In this document: one piece after another, positions 25,160 through 34,447 of the stretch | How the letters are laid out: each line of letters begins with the position of its first letter | Position numbering within the stretch: position 1 is the first letter of the stretch | NCBI RefSeq assembly: GCF_010499245.1 | Contig: NZ_JAAGOW010000001.1 | Coordinates: forward strand, 2,728,001 to 2,792,000 | Direction: 5' to 3' | DNA length: 64,000 bases | Source of the DNA: Variovorax sp. WS11 | GTDB taxonomy: Bacteria > Pseudomonadota > Gammaproteobacteria > Burkholderiales > Burkholderiaceae_C | Translations under genes and position numbers: made by a program | Notes under the pieces: model-generated | What the model was told of the DNA's origin: nothing | What the model saw: the letters and a program-made list of their open reading frames with translations, nothing else | The model's database searches: none

Positions 25160-26776
25160 ATGCCCGTCGCCATCTCCCGCTTCCCGCTCCGTCGCAGCGT
25201 CGCCGTGCTGGCGACGCTACTGCCCCTGGCCTTCGGCGTGTCGGCGCGCGCCGTCGACGAACCGGTCGCGCTCGATCTAATCATCGAAGGCGGCACCATC
25301 TTCACCGGCGACGACGCGCCGCCGCAGGTGGGCGACGTCGGCATTGCCGGCGACCGCATTGTCTTCGTCGGCCGGGCTGCGCCGCATCGCTTCGTGGCCA
25401 AGCGGCGCATCGATGCGCGCGGCCAGGTGGTGGCGCCGGGCTTCATCGATCCGCACACCCATGCCGACCGCGACCTGTTCCATGCCGACGCGCGCCGCTG
25501 GCTGAACGTGCCCTTCCTCACCCAGGGCGTGACCACCGCGGTGATCGGCAGCGACGGCTTCGGCGGCGCCGACATCGCGGCGCAGGCGCAGCGGCTGAGG
25601 GACAACGGCGCCGGCACCAACACCGCGATCTACGTCGGCTTCGGGCCGGTGCGCGCCGGCCAGCTCGGCGAGGCCAACCGCGCGCCGACGTCCGAGCAGC
25701 TGGACGCCATGCGCGCCCAGGTCTCGCGCGCGATGTGCGAAGGCGCGCTCGGCCTGTCAACCGGGCTCTTCTATGCACCGCAGAGTTTCGCGCGGACCGA
25801 GGAGGTGATCGAGCTGGCCAAGGTCGCGGCGCGCCACGGCGGCCTGTACGACAGCCACATTCGCGACGAGTCCATGTACAACATCGGCCTCAAGGGCTCG
25901 ATCGACGAGGCGATCCGCATCGGGCACGAAGCTAGGCTGCCGGTGCACGTAGCCCACATCAAGGCGCTGGGCGTGGCAGTGCATGGCCAGAGCGGCGACA
26001 TCATCCGCCGCATCGAGGCCGAACAGAAGCGCGGCCTGGCGATAACCGCCGACCAGTACCCGTGGACCGCATCGAGCACCCGCTTCTCGGCCGCGCTGGT
26101 GCCCGGCTGGGCGGTGGACGGCGGCCGCGCCGCGATGCTCAAGCGATTCGACGACGCCTCGCTGCAGGAGCGTCTGCGCAAGGACATGCGCGAGAACCTA
26201 CGCCTGCGCGGCGGGCCGGAGGCGATCCTGTTCTCGGCCGGCCCGAACACCAAATACATCGGCCGCACGCTGGCCGAGGTGGCGCAGGGCGGCGATCCGG
26301 TGGACGCCGCCATCGCGGTGCTGCGCGAGGCCGACCTGGCGATCGCCTCCTTCAACCAGACCGACGACGACGTGCGCAACTTCATGAAGCGGCCGTGGGT
26401 GATGACCTCCTCCGATTCGTCGGAAGGCCATCCGCGCGCCTACGGCACTTTCGCGCGCAAGTACGACCAGTATGTGGTGAAGGAAAAGGTGATCTCGCTC
26501 GGCCGCTTCGTGCGCGCCAGCACTGGCCAAGTGGCCGACACCCTGGGACTGACCAAGCGCGGCTACCTGCGCAGCGGCTACCACGCCGACGTGGTGGTGT
26601 TCGATCCGGCGCGCTACGCGGCGCGCGCCACCTATGCGCAGCCTACGCTGCTGTCGCAGGGCGTGACGACGGTGCTGGTGAACGGCGAGCTGGCGGTGGA
26701 CGGCGGCGAAGTCACCGGCCGCGCCGCCGGCCGGCCACTGCTGCGCACGCCGCGCGAGGGAAGCTGCCCGGCCTGA
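25160..26776 (+). CDS. N-acyl-D-amino-acid deacylase (D-aminoacylase, amidohydrolase superfamily)
   Basis: A 538-residue exported amidohydrolase. A signal peptide (to GVSARAVDE) is followed by the small beta domain and the metal-site motif VVAPGFIDPHTHADRD. Later motifs are LYDSHIRDESM, LPVHVAHIKALG and a terminal MTSSDSSEGHPRAYGTFARKY, all typical of D-aminoacylases that hydrolyse N-acyl-D-amino acids with zinc. The C-terminus returns to the beta domain (GYHADVVVFDPARYA). It sits alone between a gene relic and mobile DNA, which suggests acquisition by transfer. Confidence 0.9.
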   Translation: MPVAISRFPLRRSVAVLATLLPLAFGVSARAVDEPVALDLIIEGGTIFTGDDAPPQVGDVGIAGDRIVFVGRAAPHRFVAKRRIDARGQVVAPGFIDPHTHADRDLFHADARRWLNVPFLTQGVTTAVIGSDGFGGADIAAQAQRLRDNGAGTNTAIYVGFGPVRAGQLGEANRAPTSEQLDAMRAQVSRAMCEGALGLSTGLFYAPQSFARTEEVIELAKVAARHGGLYDSHIRDESMYNIGLKGSIDEAIRIGHEARLPVHVAHIKALGVAVHGQSGDIIRRIEAEQKRGLAITADQYPWTASSTRFSAALVPGWAVDGGRAAMLKRFDDASLQERLRKDMRENLRLRGGPEAILFSAGPNTKYIGRTLAEVAQGGDPVDAAIAVLREADLAIASFNQTDDDVRNFMKRPWVMTSSDSSEGHPRAYGTFARKYDQYVVKEKVISLGRFVRASTGQVADTLGLTKRGYLRSGYHADVVVFDPARYAARATYAQPTLLSQGVTTVLVNGELAVDGGEVTGRAAGRPLLRTPREGSCPA

Positions 26777-26785
26777 AGCCGGCGG

Positions 26786-27007
26786 CTGGTCAAACGCCAG
26801 ATTGGCTACGGCGACGAATTTCTACCGGAGGTTGCCGAAACAAGCGATGTAGAACACTTGGTCATGCTCTCAATCCGCGGACTGGTCGACGCGTTCAGTC
26901 GTGGCATTGTGGCGACGTTGCAGGAAATCAAGGGTGACGATGAACGTCGGAAGTTGTTCGCGGATCGGCTGGAGAAGATGGTGCACGAACTGCCGTATAA
27001 CGACTGA
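26786..27007 (+). CDS. Short open stretch, possible small gene or truncated 5' end
   Basis: Seventy-three codons are open to TGA 27007. The sequence looks protein-like: QIGYGDEFLPEVAETSDVEH, then LVMLSIRGLVDAFSRG and KLFADRLEKMVHELPYND. There is no good start at its head; the first ATG is at 26864 and would give 47 residues. AT content is higher than in the deacylase gene just before it. Likely the tail of a gene cut when the neighbouring DNA arrived. Family unknown. Confidence 0.35.
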   Translation: MVKRQIGYGDEFLPEVAETSDVEHLVMLSIRGLVDAFSRGIVATLQEIKGDDERRKLFADRLEKMVHELPYND

Positions 27008-27141
27008 CGTTCTATCCTCAAGATGAGGGCCCCCGCAGCCACAAGCGCAGCTGGCGAACGTCCGCTTTGGAGCGAGGCCACTGTCCGCTAGGGGCCCCAT
27101 CCTTGCCGTTTGAGCTTTGCGCGTGACCGTCAGCAACCATG

Positions 27142-27220
27142 AAGGGTTGTGAGACATCTGCCCGGCATGCGCGCTGCGGTAGAACGACCGCGACCTGAGG
27201 GCAGGTGTCTCACAAGCCTT
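27142..27220. repeat. 22-bp inverted repeat pair, possible fused element ends
   Basis: Positions 27142-27163 and 27199-27220 are inverted copies with two mismatches (core TTGTGAGACA and TGTCTCACAA), 35 bp apart. Between 27008 and 27485 there is no credible gene. The pair could be two abutting ends of a lost insertion sequence, a terminator-like structure, or an operator. Confidence 0.45.
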
Positions 27221-28588
27221 GAGGGAGGAAAGCGCGGAGCGCACCGTGGCGGGTATTCAGGGCCGCGGCGCTATGGCGATAGTGACACGTGCAGGACCGT
27301 CAAGCTGGCCGCGTTAGCGTCGCGCGCCGGCTCTAACGGGCGGCGCAGGTCCCGCGCAGCGGCTGCGGCGCGCGCTGGCGAGGATGGGGCGTCGAGCGGC
27401 TGGGGCCAAGGCCGCACACGGCGCGCGCCAGGCCCTTCGACTCGTTCGCTGGTCGACTTCAGGGACGCAATGGATGGGCTTGCAGTCATGGCGGTGCACG
27501 AATCGCTTGCCCACGGATGAAGACCTGCACGATGGTCATGGCGTGGCCGCAGTGCCGGCAGATGAAGGTGGAGCGCTCGGCGTGCTGCTCAGTGCCGAGG
27601 TCGCTGCTGTGCTCACACGCCGCTGACACTGGCGCGGCCGAATGCAGCAGCGCGCGTGCGATGGCCAGGCTTGCGATGCGTGTGCCGTTGGCTAGCAGCC
27701 CATAGTGGCGGATGCGATGGAATCCCGTGGGCAACACATGCAGCAGGAACCGGCGCATGAACTCTTGCGGTGAGAGCGTCATGACCTTGTGGCGCGTGCG
27801 ACCCTTGGTGCGGTAGTCCTTCCAGCGGAAGATCACGCCACGCTCGTCCATCGCGAGCAGGCGGCTGTTGGAGATGGCCACGCGGTGGGTGTAGCGCGAC
27901 AGATAGGCCAGCACGGCCTGCGGCCCGGCGAAGGGGCGCTTGGCATACACCACCCACTCGACCTGGCGCAGTGGCGCGAGCCAGGACTTGAACGCCCGTG
28001 CATCGGCTAGATGCGCGAGTTCGCCGAAGAACTTGAGCTTGCCGGCGGCATGCAGGCGCTGCAACTCCTCCAGGAAGCGCCGACGGAACAGGCGCGAGAG
28101 CACTCGAACCGGCAGGAAGAAACCCGGACGGCAGGCGACCCACCGCGTGCCATCGGGCGCCAACCCACCTCCCGGCACGATGCCGTGCACATGGGGATGG
28201 TGCATAAGCGCCGAGCCCCAGGTATGCAGCACCAGCGTGGCACCGATCCTGGCGCCCAGGTGCTTCGGATCGCCAGCGATCGTCAACAACACCTCGGCGG
28301 CCAGGTCGAACAGCAGCCCGTAGACAGCGGCCTTGTTCTGGTACGCGATGTCGGCGATGGCTGTGGGCAGCGTGAACACCACGTGGTAGTACTCCACCGG
28401 CAACAGATCGGCCTGCCGCGCATGAAGCCAGCGTTGCGCCGCAGTGCTCTGGCACTTCGGGCAGTGGCGGTTGCGGCAGGTTCTGGAGAGCTCTCCAGAA
28501 CTTGCCTTATGGGGAGTCTCCCGATATGGGGAGTTCGGCGATCGAAGGCGCGTCAAGTCGTGGCGCTCGCATCCATTCGGCTCCCCAT

Positions 28589-29578
28589 TTAGTGCTTCGT
28601 CCTGAGCAGCGCAATGAGTCGGTCCGGCGGCCTGAACTTGCCCTTGCGCAGATGCGGCGGCACGACGGCCTCGATGGCCTCGAGCTTTTGGCTGGGGTCG
28701 GCTCGAACGTAGATCTCGGTCGTGGCCAGGGTGCTGTGCCCCAGCCACAGAGAGACCTTGCGGATGTCCTGCGTCGCCTGCAGCACGATCATCGCGCAGG
28801 TGTGCCTTAGGACATGTGGCGAGATCTGCTTGTCGCGCAACGACGGGCAAGCGGTACTTGCGGTATCGGCATGGCTGCGCAGGACGTACGCGACGCCCCA
28901 GCGACTGAAGGGCTCGCCGCGCGCGTTGACGAACACTTCCGGCGTGGCAACCTCGCCGCGCACGGCCAACCAGGCTCGCAATGCCGAAGTCGTCGGCTTC
29001 CAAAGCGGCAAGGCTCTCTCGCGACGGCCCTTGCCGAGCACGTGAATGCTCTTGCACTGCGCCGCGACGTCGGAAATGCACAATCCCGTCAACTCCGAGA
29101 CCCGCAGCCCCGCGCAGACCGCCAAATGGAGCATCGCCCGATCGCGAACCCCGTCGCGGGTGGTCGGATCCGGCGCATCGAGCAAGGCTTGGAGCTCCGC
29201 TTTGTCCAAGTGGGCAACCAGCCGGGTGTCGGTCTTCTTGTACGGGATCGCGAGGATGCGGCGAGTCTGCTCGAGCGCGCCGGGTTCACGATGTTGCACA
29301 AAGCGGAAGAACGATCGGATCGCCGCCAGACGGATATTGCGCGTTTGCGCCGAGTTGCGGCGTGCACTCTCGAGATGCTCGAGAAACGCGGCGATCAAAG
29401 GCGCGTCCAGCTGCTCCAACATCAGAGCCGATGGCACGGTGTTGAGCCTGCGGGCAGCGAACTCGAACAGCGACTGGAAGCTGTAGGCGTACGAATCGCA
29501 GGTGTGTGCACTGGCGGCACGATGGCGAGGCAGGTGCTCGCGCAGAAAGGCCTCGATATGCGGCGCCAGGGAGCTCAT
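28589..29578 (-). CDS. ritC: RIT tyrosine recombinase, third gene
   Basis: A 329-residue tyrosine recombinase. An N-terminal SAM-like domain (HIEAFLREHLPRHRAASAHT) precedes the catalytic domain. Catalytic residues: Arg in CAGLRVSELTGL, Lys in LGKGRRERALPL, HxxR in SPHVLRHTCAM, His in LWLGHSTLATTEIYV, where Tyr is the nucleophile. Its ATG overlaps the stop of the second gene by 4 bp, indicating translational coupling. It is intact. The symbol follows position in the trio. Confidence 0.88.
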   Translation of the reverse strand: MSSLAPHIEAFLREHLPRHRAASAHTCDSYAYSFQSLFEFAARRLNTVPSALMLEQLDAPLIAAFLEHLESARRNSAQTRNIRLAAIRSFFRFVQHREPGALEQTRRILAIPYKKTDTRLVAHLDKAELQALLDAPDPTTRDGVRDRAMLHLAVCAGLRVSELTGLCISDVAAQCKSIHVLGKGRRERALPLWKPTTSALRAWLAVRGEVATPEVFVNARGEPFSRWGVAYVLRSHADTASTACPSLRDKQISPHVLRHTCAMIVLQATQDIRKVSLWLGHSTLATTEIYVRADPSQKLEAIEAVVPPHLRKGKFRPPDRLIALLRTKH

Positions 29579-30495
29579 GGGTGACCTCCGCTCAGATAGA
29601 CCTCGCCGGCTGCGGCGATGTCGGTCAACAGTTCCGGCGTCGATTCCAAGTACCAGTAGGTCGAGTCGATGCTGACGTGGCCGAGATAGGTGGTCAGCGC
29701 CAGCATGTGCTGTCCGATGCGTTGGCGACCGGCAGGCGTTGACTGCAGTGCACGCAGGGCGAACGTGTGCCTGAGCTCATGGAGCCGTGGGCGATGCCCG
29801 CGCAATGGCGCTATACCCGCAGACTCCGCCAGCCTGCCGAAGACTCGGTACACGGTCCCGTATTCCAGTGGCCGACCGTCGTCGTTGACGAACACGTGGT
29901 CCGTGGTGAGACACACGGCGCGACGCTGCGCCAGATACCGCCCGAGCCCCGCCACTGCGGTCTCATGCAGCGGCACCAACCGGGTCTTCTGGAACTTAGT
30001 CTTGCGGATCAGCAGACCGTCCGGCGTCACGTCGTCGTAGCGCAGGTGCAAGGCCTCGGAGATCCGAAGACCGGTTGCGGCAAGCAGGCCGATCAGCGTC
30101 GCATAGGTCTGCGGCCGCAGGTCACCTGCAGACAACTGCGTCGCAGCCAGGATCAGTCGATCGATCTCTGCGGCTGCGTAGATGCGAGGGACGCGGCGGG
30201 ACTTCCTATGGTTGAAGTGATTGGGCGGGGGCAGGTCGTGTTGGGGGTCTTCCATCCGCACGTGCTCCGCAAACTGGCGGACGGTCTGGTAGCGGGTATG
30301 CCGTTGAGCCGATGACGGCGCTCGACTGGCCCAGTCGATCACCGTTGACGTGCAGATGTGTGGTTGCTGACGGTCGGCGGCGAACGCCGCAAAGCTGCGC
30401 AGCAGGTACTGCGCGTTGCTCAAGACGAAGCCCGCACTGCGTCGCAAGGCCAAGTACCGGTCGATGGCGGCGATCATGGATGCGCCCCCGGCCAT
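29575..30495 (-). CDS. ritB: RIT tyrosine recombinase, second gene
   Basis: A 306-residue tyrosine recombinase. Catalytic set: Arg in ATGLRISEALHL, Lys in IRKTKFQKTRLVPL, HxxR in RLHELRHTFALR, His and Tyr in YLGHVSIDSTYWYLE. The N-terminal part (AIDRYLALRRSAGFVLSNAQ) is the core-binding domain. The start at ATG 30495 overlaps the first gene by 22 bp and the stop overlaps the third gene by 4 bp, so all three are made from one message. Intact. Confidence 0.88.
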   Translation of the reverse strand: MAGGASMIAAIDRYLALRRSAGFVLSNAQYLLRSFAAFAADRQQPHICTSTVIDWASRAPSSAQRHTRYQTVRQFAEHVRMEDPQHDLPPPNHFNHRKSRRVPRIYAAAEIDRLILAATQLSAGDLRPQTYATLIGLLAATGLRISEALHLRYDDVTPDGLLIRKTKFQKTRLVPLHETAVAGLGRYLAQRRAVCLTTDHVFVNDDGRPLEYGTVYRVFGRLAESAGIAPLRGHRPRLHELRHTFALRALQSTPAGRQRIGQHMLALTTYLGHVSIDSTYWYLESTPELLTDIAAAGEVYLSGGHP

Positions 30496-31721
30496 GGTTG
30501 AGCGACGCCGCGAAGCAAGGCGACATCGACCTTGGCGTAGTAGGCGCTCATGTCGATGCTGCGGTGGCGCAGGACCAAGCCGATCTGGTCGAGCGGGACG
30601 CCACTGCGCAACATCTGCGTGGCCGCCGTGTGCCGCAGCAGATGGGCGCCCTTGACCGGGGCCTTCACGCCGGCGCGCTGCATGGCGTGCCTGACCACGG
30701 ACGAGACGCCGTCGCCGTCGGCAAATGGGGTGGACGGTGCCCGGCTGCGCAGGAACACGTGATCCGAATCGCCGGCCGGCAGGCGGCGCGCAAGATAGGC
30801 GAGCAGCGCATCACCGACTTCTTGCGGCAAGGGAAGTCCCACCTCATAGCGGCCCTTGCCCGTCACCCGCAAGATGCCATTGCGCCAGTCGATGTCGCCG
30901 AGACGAAGTTGAGCCACGTCTCCTGCGCGCAGGCCCAGCCGCGACAACAGCAACACGATCGCGCGGTCGCGCAGCCGCCCTCGCGTCGTCCCATCGCACG
31001 CCCCGATGACGCGCGCCAGTTCGTCTTGCGACAGACAGCGCGGCAACCGTGCCAACCGCCAGCTGGCCACGGCGGGAACAGCCAGAGCAAGGTCGTCACG
31101 CGACTCGCCCGCGAAGCTGACGTAGCGCAGGAACGCCCGCAGCGAGGTGATGAGCTTCTGCGTGGTAGGAGGCCCGCACCTGGCGGCACGCCCGAGCAGG
31201 AAGTCCCGTACTGACTGCGCAGTCCAGCTCGCGACGTTGGCGCCGAGTTCGTGGATCAATTCGATGGCGCCGCGGCTGTACTGCCTCAGCGTCGGGTCGC
31301 TTGCCCCGCGATGCACACGCAGCCAATCCCTGAAGGCGGTCACGATCGCCGGCTCTGCGTGATCAGCGTCTGAGATCACAGGGCCCTTGCAGACTCCGAG
31401 TCGAACCAAATGTCGGTGGAACAACTTCGCGCCGAAGCTCGCGTGGTACCCGGTCGCTCCGCCGTTCGATCGCGGACAGCGACAGCGAGCAAAGTGGCGG
31501 CCGAATGCCGCCAACGTGCCCGCATCGGCATCGGCCCAGGCGCCACCCTCGAGATAGACGAACCAGCCCAGGTGAGCTGCCGACCTCAGGTAGCGAACCG
31601 CGCTCGCGTGAGCGTAGCCATCGCGTTCGAGCGAGTCTGCGAAGCCGTCGATGTACGGGGCACTCGGGCCGGCACGCAGGCGACGGAGCGTCTTGGGGGT
31701 GCAGAAGTAGCTGTCAAGCAT
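30474..31721 (-). CDS. ritA: RIT tyrosine recombinase, first gene
   Basis: A 415-residue recombinase, the longest and first transcribed of the trio. Catalytic set: Arg in SRLGLRAGDVAQL, Lys in RVTGKGRYEVGL, HxxR in GAHLLRHTAATQ, His and Tyr in VLRHRSIDMSAYYAK. The extra N-terminal 100 residues (YFCTPKTLRRLRAGPSAPYI) are typical of the first RIT recombinase. The ATG at 31719-31721 lies 130 bp inside the right inverted repeat. Intact. Confidence 0.88.
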   Translation of the reverse strand: MLDSYFCTPKTLRRLRAGPSAPYIDGFADSLERDGYAHASAVRYLRSAAHLGWFVYLEGGAWADADAGTLAAFGRHFARCRCPRSNGGATGYHASFGAKLFHRHLVRLGVCKGPVISDADHAEPAIVTAFRDWLRVHRGASDPTLRQYSRGAIELIHELGANVASWTAQSVRDFLLGRAARCGPPTTQKLITSLRAFLRYVSFAGESRDDLALAVPAVASWRLARLPRCLSQDELARVIGACDGTTRGRLRDRAIVLLLSRLGLRAGDVAQLRLGDIDWRNGILRVTGKGRYEVGLPLPQEVGDALLAYLARRLPAGDSDHVFLRSRAPSTPFADGDGVSSVVRHAMQRAGVKAPVKGAHLLRHTAATQMLRSGVPLDQIGLVLRHRSIDMSAYYAKVDVALLRGVAQPWPGAHP

Positions 31722-32090
31722 CTAGATCTCCTGGGTTGGGTTGAGCCATGAATGGCTCGATGACCGTACTCAGGTGGTCCGAAGATATGGTGAGCTGCGC
31801 GCGGCAGGCGCACGCTCGAGTCCAGGGCAACACCACACCTTCGACTTCCTCGAACTCCCCGTATCGGGAGACTCCCCATAAGGCAAGAGTTGTAGGCGAT
31901 CTGATCGGCACCGCAGCCCTCGCAGCGCAAGACATGTCCACCCAGCGCCGCGCTGCGGCACTGTTGGATGGCCGACATGACCTTCAGCTGCGCAAGGCTC
32001 AGATGGCCGCGTTGCTCGACGCGCCACGCTGGCGCATGCTGTCAGAAGATGTCGGCGACCTCCAGGGAAGGTCGACCCACGGCAGTCGCC

Positions 32091-32964
32091 TCAAGACGGC
32101 GGCAGCGTCTCCAGCGGGCTCAAGACTTCGTGCAGCAGATCATTAGCGACGTGGGTGTACACGGTGGTGGTCTCCAGGCGCTTGTGTCCCAGTAAAACCT
32201 GGATCACACGGATGTCGACCTTGCTCTCCAGCAGGGGGTGCGAAGCAGTGCCGCAGCGTGTGCATCGATACGCGCTTGTGGATGCCGGCGGCGTCGGCAG
32301 CGTCGTGAATAGCGCGGTTGAGCTGGCGAGTGGTGAGCGGATCAGTCGGGTTCATGCCCGGGAACAGCCAGCCACCGGGCAGCATGCGGCCCTGGGCATG
32401 TGCGATACGCCACCAAGTGCGAAGGCGCTGCAGCAGCACCGGGCTGAGCATGGCGTAGCGGTCCTTGCGCCCCTTGCCCTGTTCCACCCGCAGCGTCATG
32501 CGCTGGCTGTCCACGTCGGTGACCTTCAGGTGCACGACCTCGCTGGCTCGAAGGCCCGTGCCGTAGGCGAGCGACAAGGCCACCTGGTGCTTGACGTTGC
32601 TCGCAGCGGCGATGAGCCGAGAGACTTCCTGCGGGCTGAGCATCACCGGCAGGCTGCGGGGCAACTTGACCGGCTGCATCCTGACCATGACCTCCTGACG
32701 GCCCACGGTGACATCGAAGAAGAATCGCAGGCCGCTAAGCGTTGCGTTGAGCGTGATGGGTGAAGTGCCTGAGTCAACCAAGTGGAGTTGGAAGTCGCGC
32801 AACTCGTCCACGGTCGCCGTGTCGGGTGGGCGGTGAAGGTAGGCCGCGAGCTTGCGCACGGCGCGCACGTAGGCCTCCTGAGTTCGAGGCTCGAACTTGC
32901 GCATGCGCATGTCCTCGAGCATGCGTTGCCGCAGCGGGGTAACGGCCGAAGTGATGGTGTCCAT
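32091..32964 (-). pseudogene. Tyrosine integrase of the IS91-type transposon, frameshifted
   Basis: The first 250 codons give a normal phage-type integrase: TPLRQRMLEDMRMRKFEPRT, Arg in YGTGLRASEVVHL, Lys in VEQGKGRKDRYAML, HxxR in [10 protein letters not shown]. Directly after that the frame is lost by two bases at a C run near 32240. The shifted frame continues [20 protein letters not shown] and [16 protein letters not shown] to a TGA at 32091-32093, supplying the missing His and Tyr. As sequenced, the product lacks both. ATG 32964 starts MDTITSAVTPL. Confidence 0.8.
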
Positions 32965-32974
32965 GGTGGCTGCT

Positions 32975-33012
32975 CCGTTGATGGCGAGGCGGGATTGCCT
33001 CGCCATCAACGG
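32975..33012. repeat. Perfect 16-bp hairpin upstream of the integrase
   Basis: CCGTTGATGGCGAGGC (32975-32990) and GCCTCGCCATCAACGG (32997-33012) are exact reverse complements with a 6-base loop. It lies 10 bp upstream of the integrase start, next to the left limit of the group II intron. It may be the rolling-circle end structure of the IS91-type element, an operator, or a terminator-like intron target. Confidence 0.5.
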
Positions 33013-34447
33013 TGGCGGCAACCGGGTCACGGCATATCCATGGGGTGCGCGAAGCGCCTACCGCGAGAGCGGTTTAGTGTGCGCCCGTGAAGGCGTGCTA
33101 TCAGCAGGGTGAAAGTCCCTGTCGGAGTTGGCCGCAGCTCCGTAGCCGAAGGTAACTGCGTCGTCGCGAGGCGAGGTGGAGAGCAACCGGAAGCGAAATG
33201 TCGGTCCGTAGGATGACGAACCTGTTTCGGCGGGGTATGGCGGCGAGCCTGCACTAAAGTGGCGAAGCCTGGAAGCAATGCATCACGCTGGCGTGGCGGA
33301 TAAAGATGCTATGTAGGACTGGCCAAATCGGCTCAACGAGCTAAAACCGTATTTCCGATTCTCTATTGCGAAGGAGTATGGAAATGACGACGACCCGAAC
33401 AGTCCTACCAGGCAAGGATACCGCCGGCGGCGGCGATCTGTACATGAGCTTCGAGCTCGGCGACAAGCATTGGCAGCTGAGCATCGGCGATAGCCGTCAC
33501 CGCGTGAGCCGCTATACCGTAGGCGCCGGCGATACAGCTGCCGTGGCCGATTGCATCGTCAAGGCCGGGGCGCGGCTGCGCACCGGCGCCCAGGCGCAGG
33601 TGCACAGCTGCTACGAGGCTGGGCGTGACGGCTGGTGGCTGCATCGCTGGCTGAGCGAGTTAGGTGTCGACAACATCGTGGTCGATGCGGCAAGCATCGA
33701 GGTCAACCGACGCGCACGGCGAGCCAAGACCGATCGGCTCGATGCGGACAAGCTGTTGGCCATGCTCATTCGCCACCACGCGGGCGAGCACGTATGGTCG
33801 GTGCTGCGCGAACCAAGCAGTGAGGACGAGGACGCACGCCGTGTGCACCGTGAATTGCAACGGCTGACTCACGAGCGTATCGCGCATACGAACCGCATCG
33901 GTTCGCTGTTGGTGCACAACCTGCGGCCAGGGATCGTCATCGGCGGACGCGACTGGACAGTGTGGTGGGAGCGCCATCGTAATCAGGTGCCGCCGATGTT
34001 GCGCGCGGAAATCGAGCGAGAGGGGGCTCGCCTGAAGCTGGTCAAGGAGCAAGTCAGAGCGGTCGAAGCTGCGCGCTGCAAGGAACTGGCCGAGGGCAAG
34101 CAGCCGCTGGTCGCGCACCTCGCGCGCCTGCGTGCGATCGGGCCCAAGGGTGCCTGGGTGTTGGTGAAGGAAGTGTTCGGCTGGCGGCACTTCGCCAACC
34201 GGCGCGAACTCGCAGGCAGCCTGGGCTTGGTGCCCACGCCGTATGCCAGCGGTGACAGCGATATCGAGCAGGGCATCAGCAAGGCCGGCAACAGGCGAGT
34301 GCGAGGCTTGCTGGTGGAGTTGGCTTGGAGCTGGCTCCGCCTACAGCCCGGCAGCGCACTCACGCAGTGGTTCAACCGGCGCTTCGCCGGCGCGGGCAAG
34401 CGCATGCGCCGTGTGGGGATCGTGATGGTGGCTTCATAAAGCACTCC

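Larger units (their letters stand above)
28481..31887. mobile_element. RIT element (recombinase in trio)
   Basis: A 3407-bp insertion containing three overlapping tyrosine recombinase genes on the complement. The ends carry a 37-bp inverted repeat with one mismatch (28501-28537 and 31851-31887; it begins CTTGCCTTATGGGGAGTCTC). Each repeat contains two direct copies of a GGGGAGT box and a CTCCC box, probable recombinase sites. A 20-bp perfect palindrome (28481-28500, half TTCTGGAGAG) is present only at the left end. Removing 28481-31887 rejoins the IS91 transposase frame without any target duplication. Confidence 0.88.
27486..32080 (-). pseudogene. IS91-family transposase gene, split by a RIT element
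   Basis: The gene lies in 32080-31888 and 28480-27486; joined, they make exactly 396 codons and rebuild the Cys-rich motif as QIAYNSCRNRHCPKCQ. The 3' piece holds the HUH motif HHPHVHGIVPGGG, WVACRPGFFLPVRVLSRLFR and YLSRYTHRVAISN. The 5' piece reads LSLAQLKVMSAIQQCRSAAL and CEGCGADQIAYNS. A TGA at 32042-32044 replaces the Arg of DIFRQH, so the copy was probably damaged independently of the insertion. The start is GTG 32080. Confidence 0.85.
27486..32964 (-). mobile_element. IS91-type transposon (integrase plus HUH transposase), disrupted
   Basis: On the complement, a tyrosine integrase gene (32964 to 32091) is followed 10 bp later by an IS91-family transposase gene (32080 to 27486). This is the usual order for this IS91 subgroup. 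The transposase gene is split by a RIT element and also carries a stop; the integrase is frameshifted. IS91 elements move by rolling-circle replication and lack inverted repeats, so the outer ends cannot be fixed from sequence alone; the coordinates given are gene limits. Confidence 0.75.

Noticed and set aside
27149..27520. Forward reading frame of 123 codons left of the IS91-type transposase
   Set aside because: Arg/Gly/Ala-rich, no family features, and it overlaps the inverted repeat pair and the transposase 3' end.
28501..31887. Integron or Xer-type cassette for the three recombinases
   Set aside because: The three overlapping genes, their order and the flanking inverted repeats fit a RIT element; no attI/attC-like cassette array is present.
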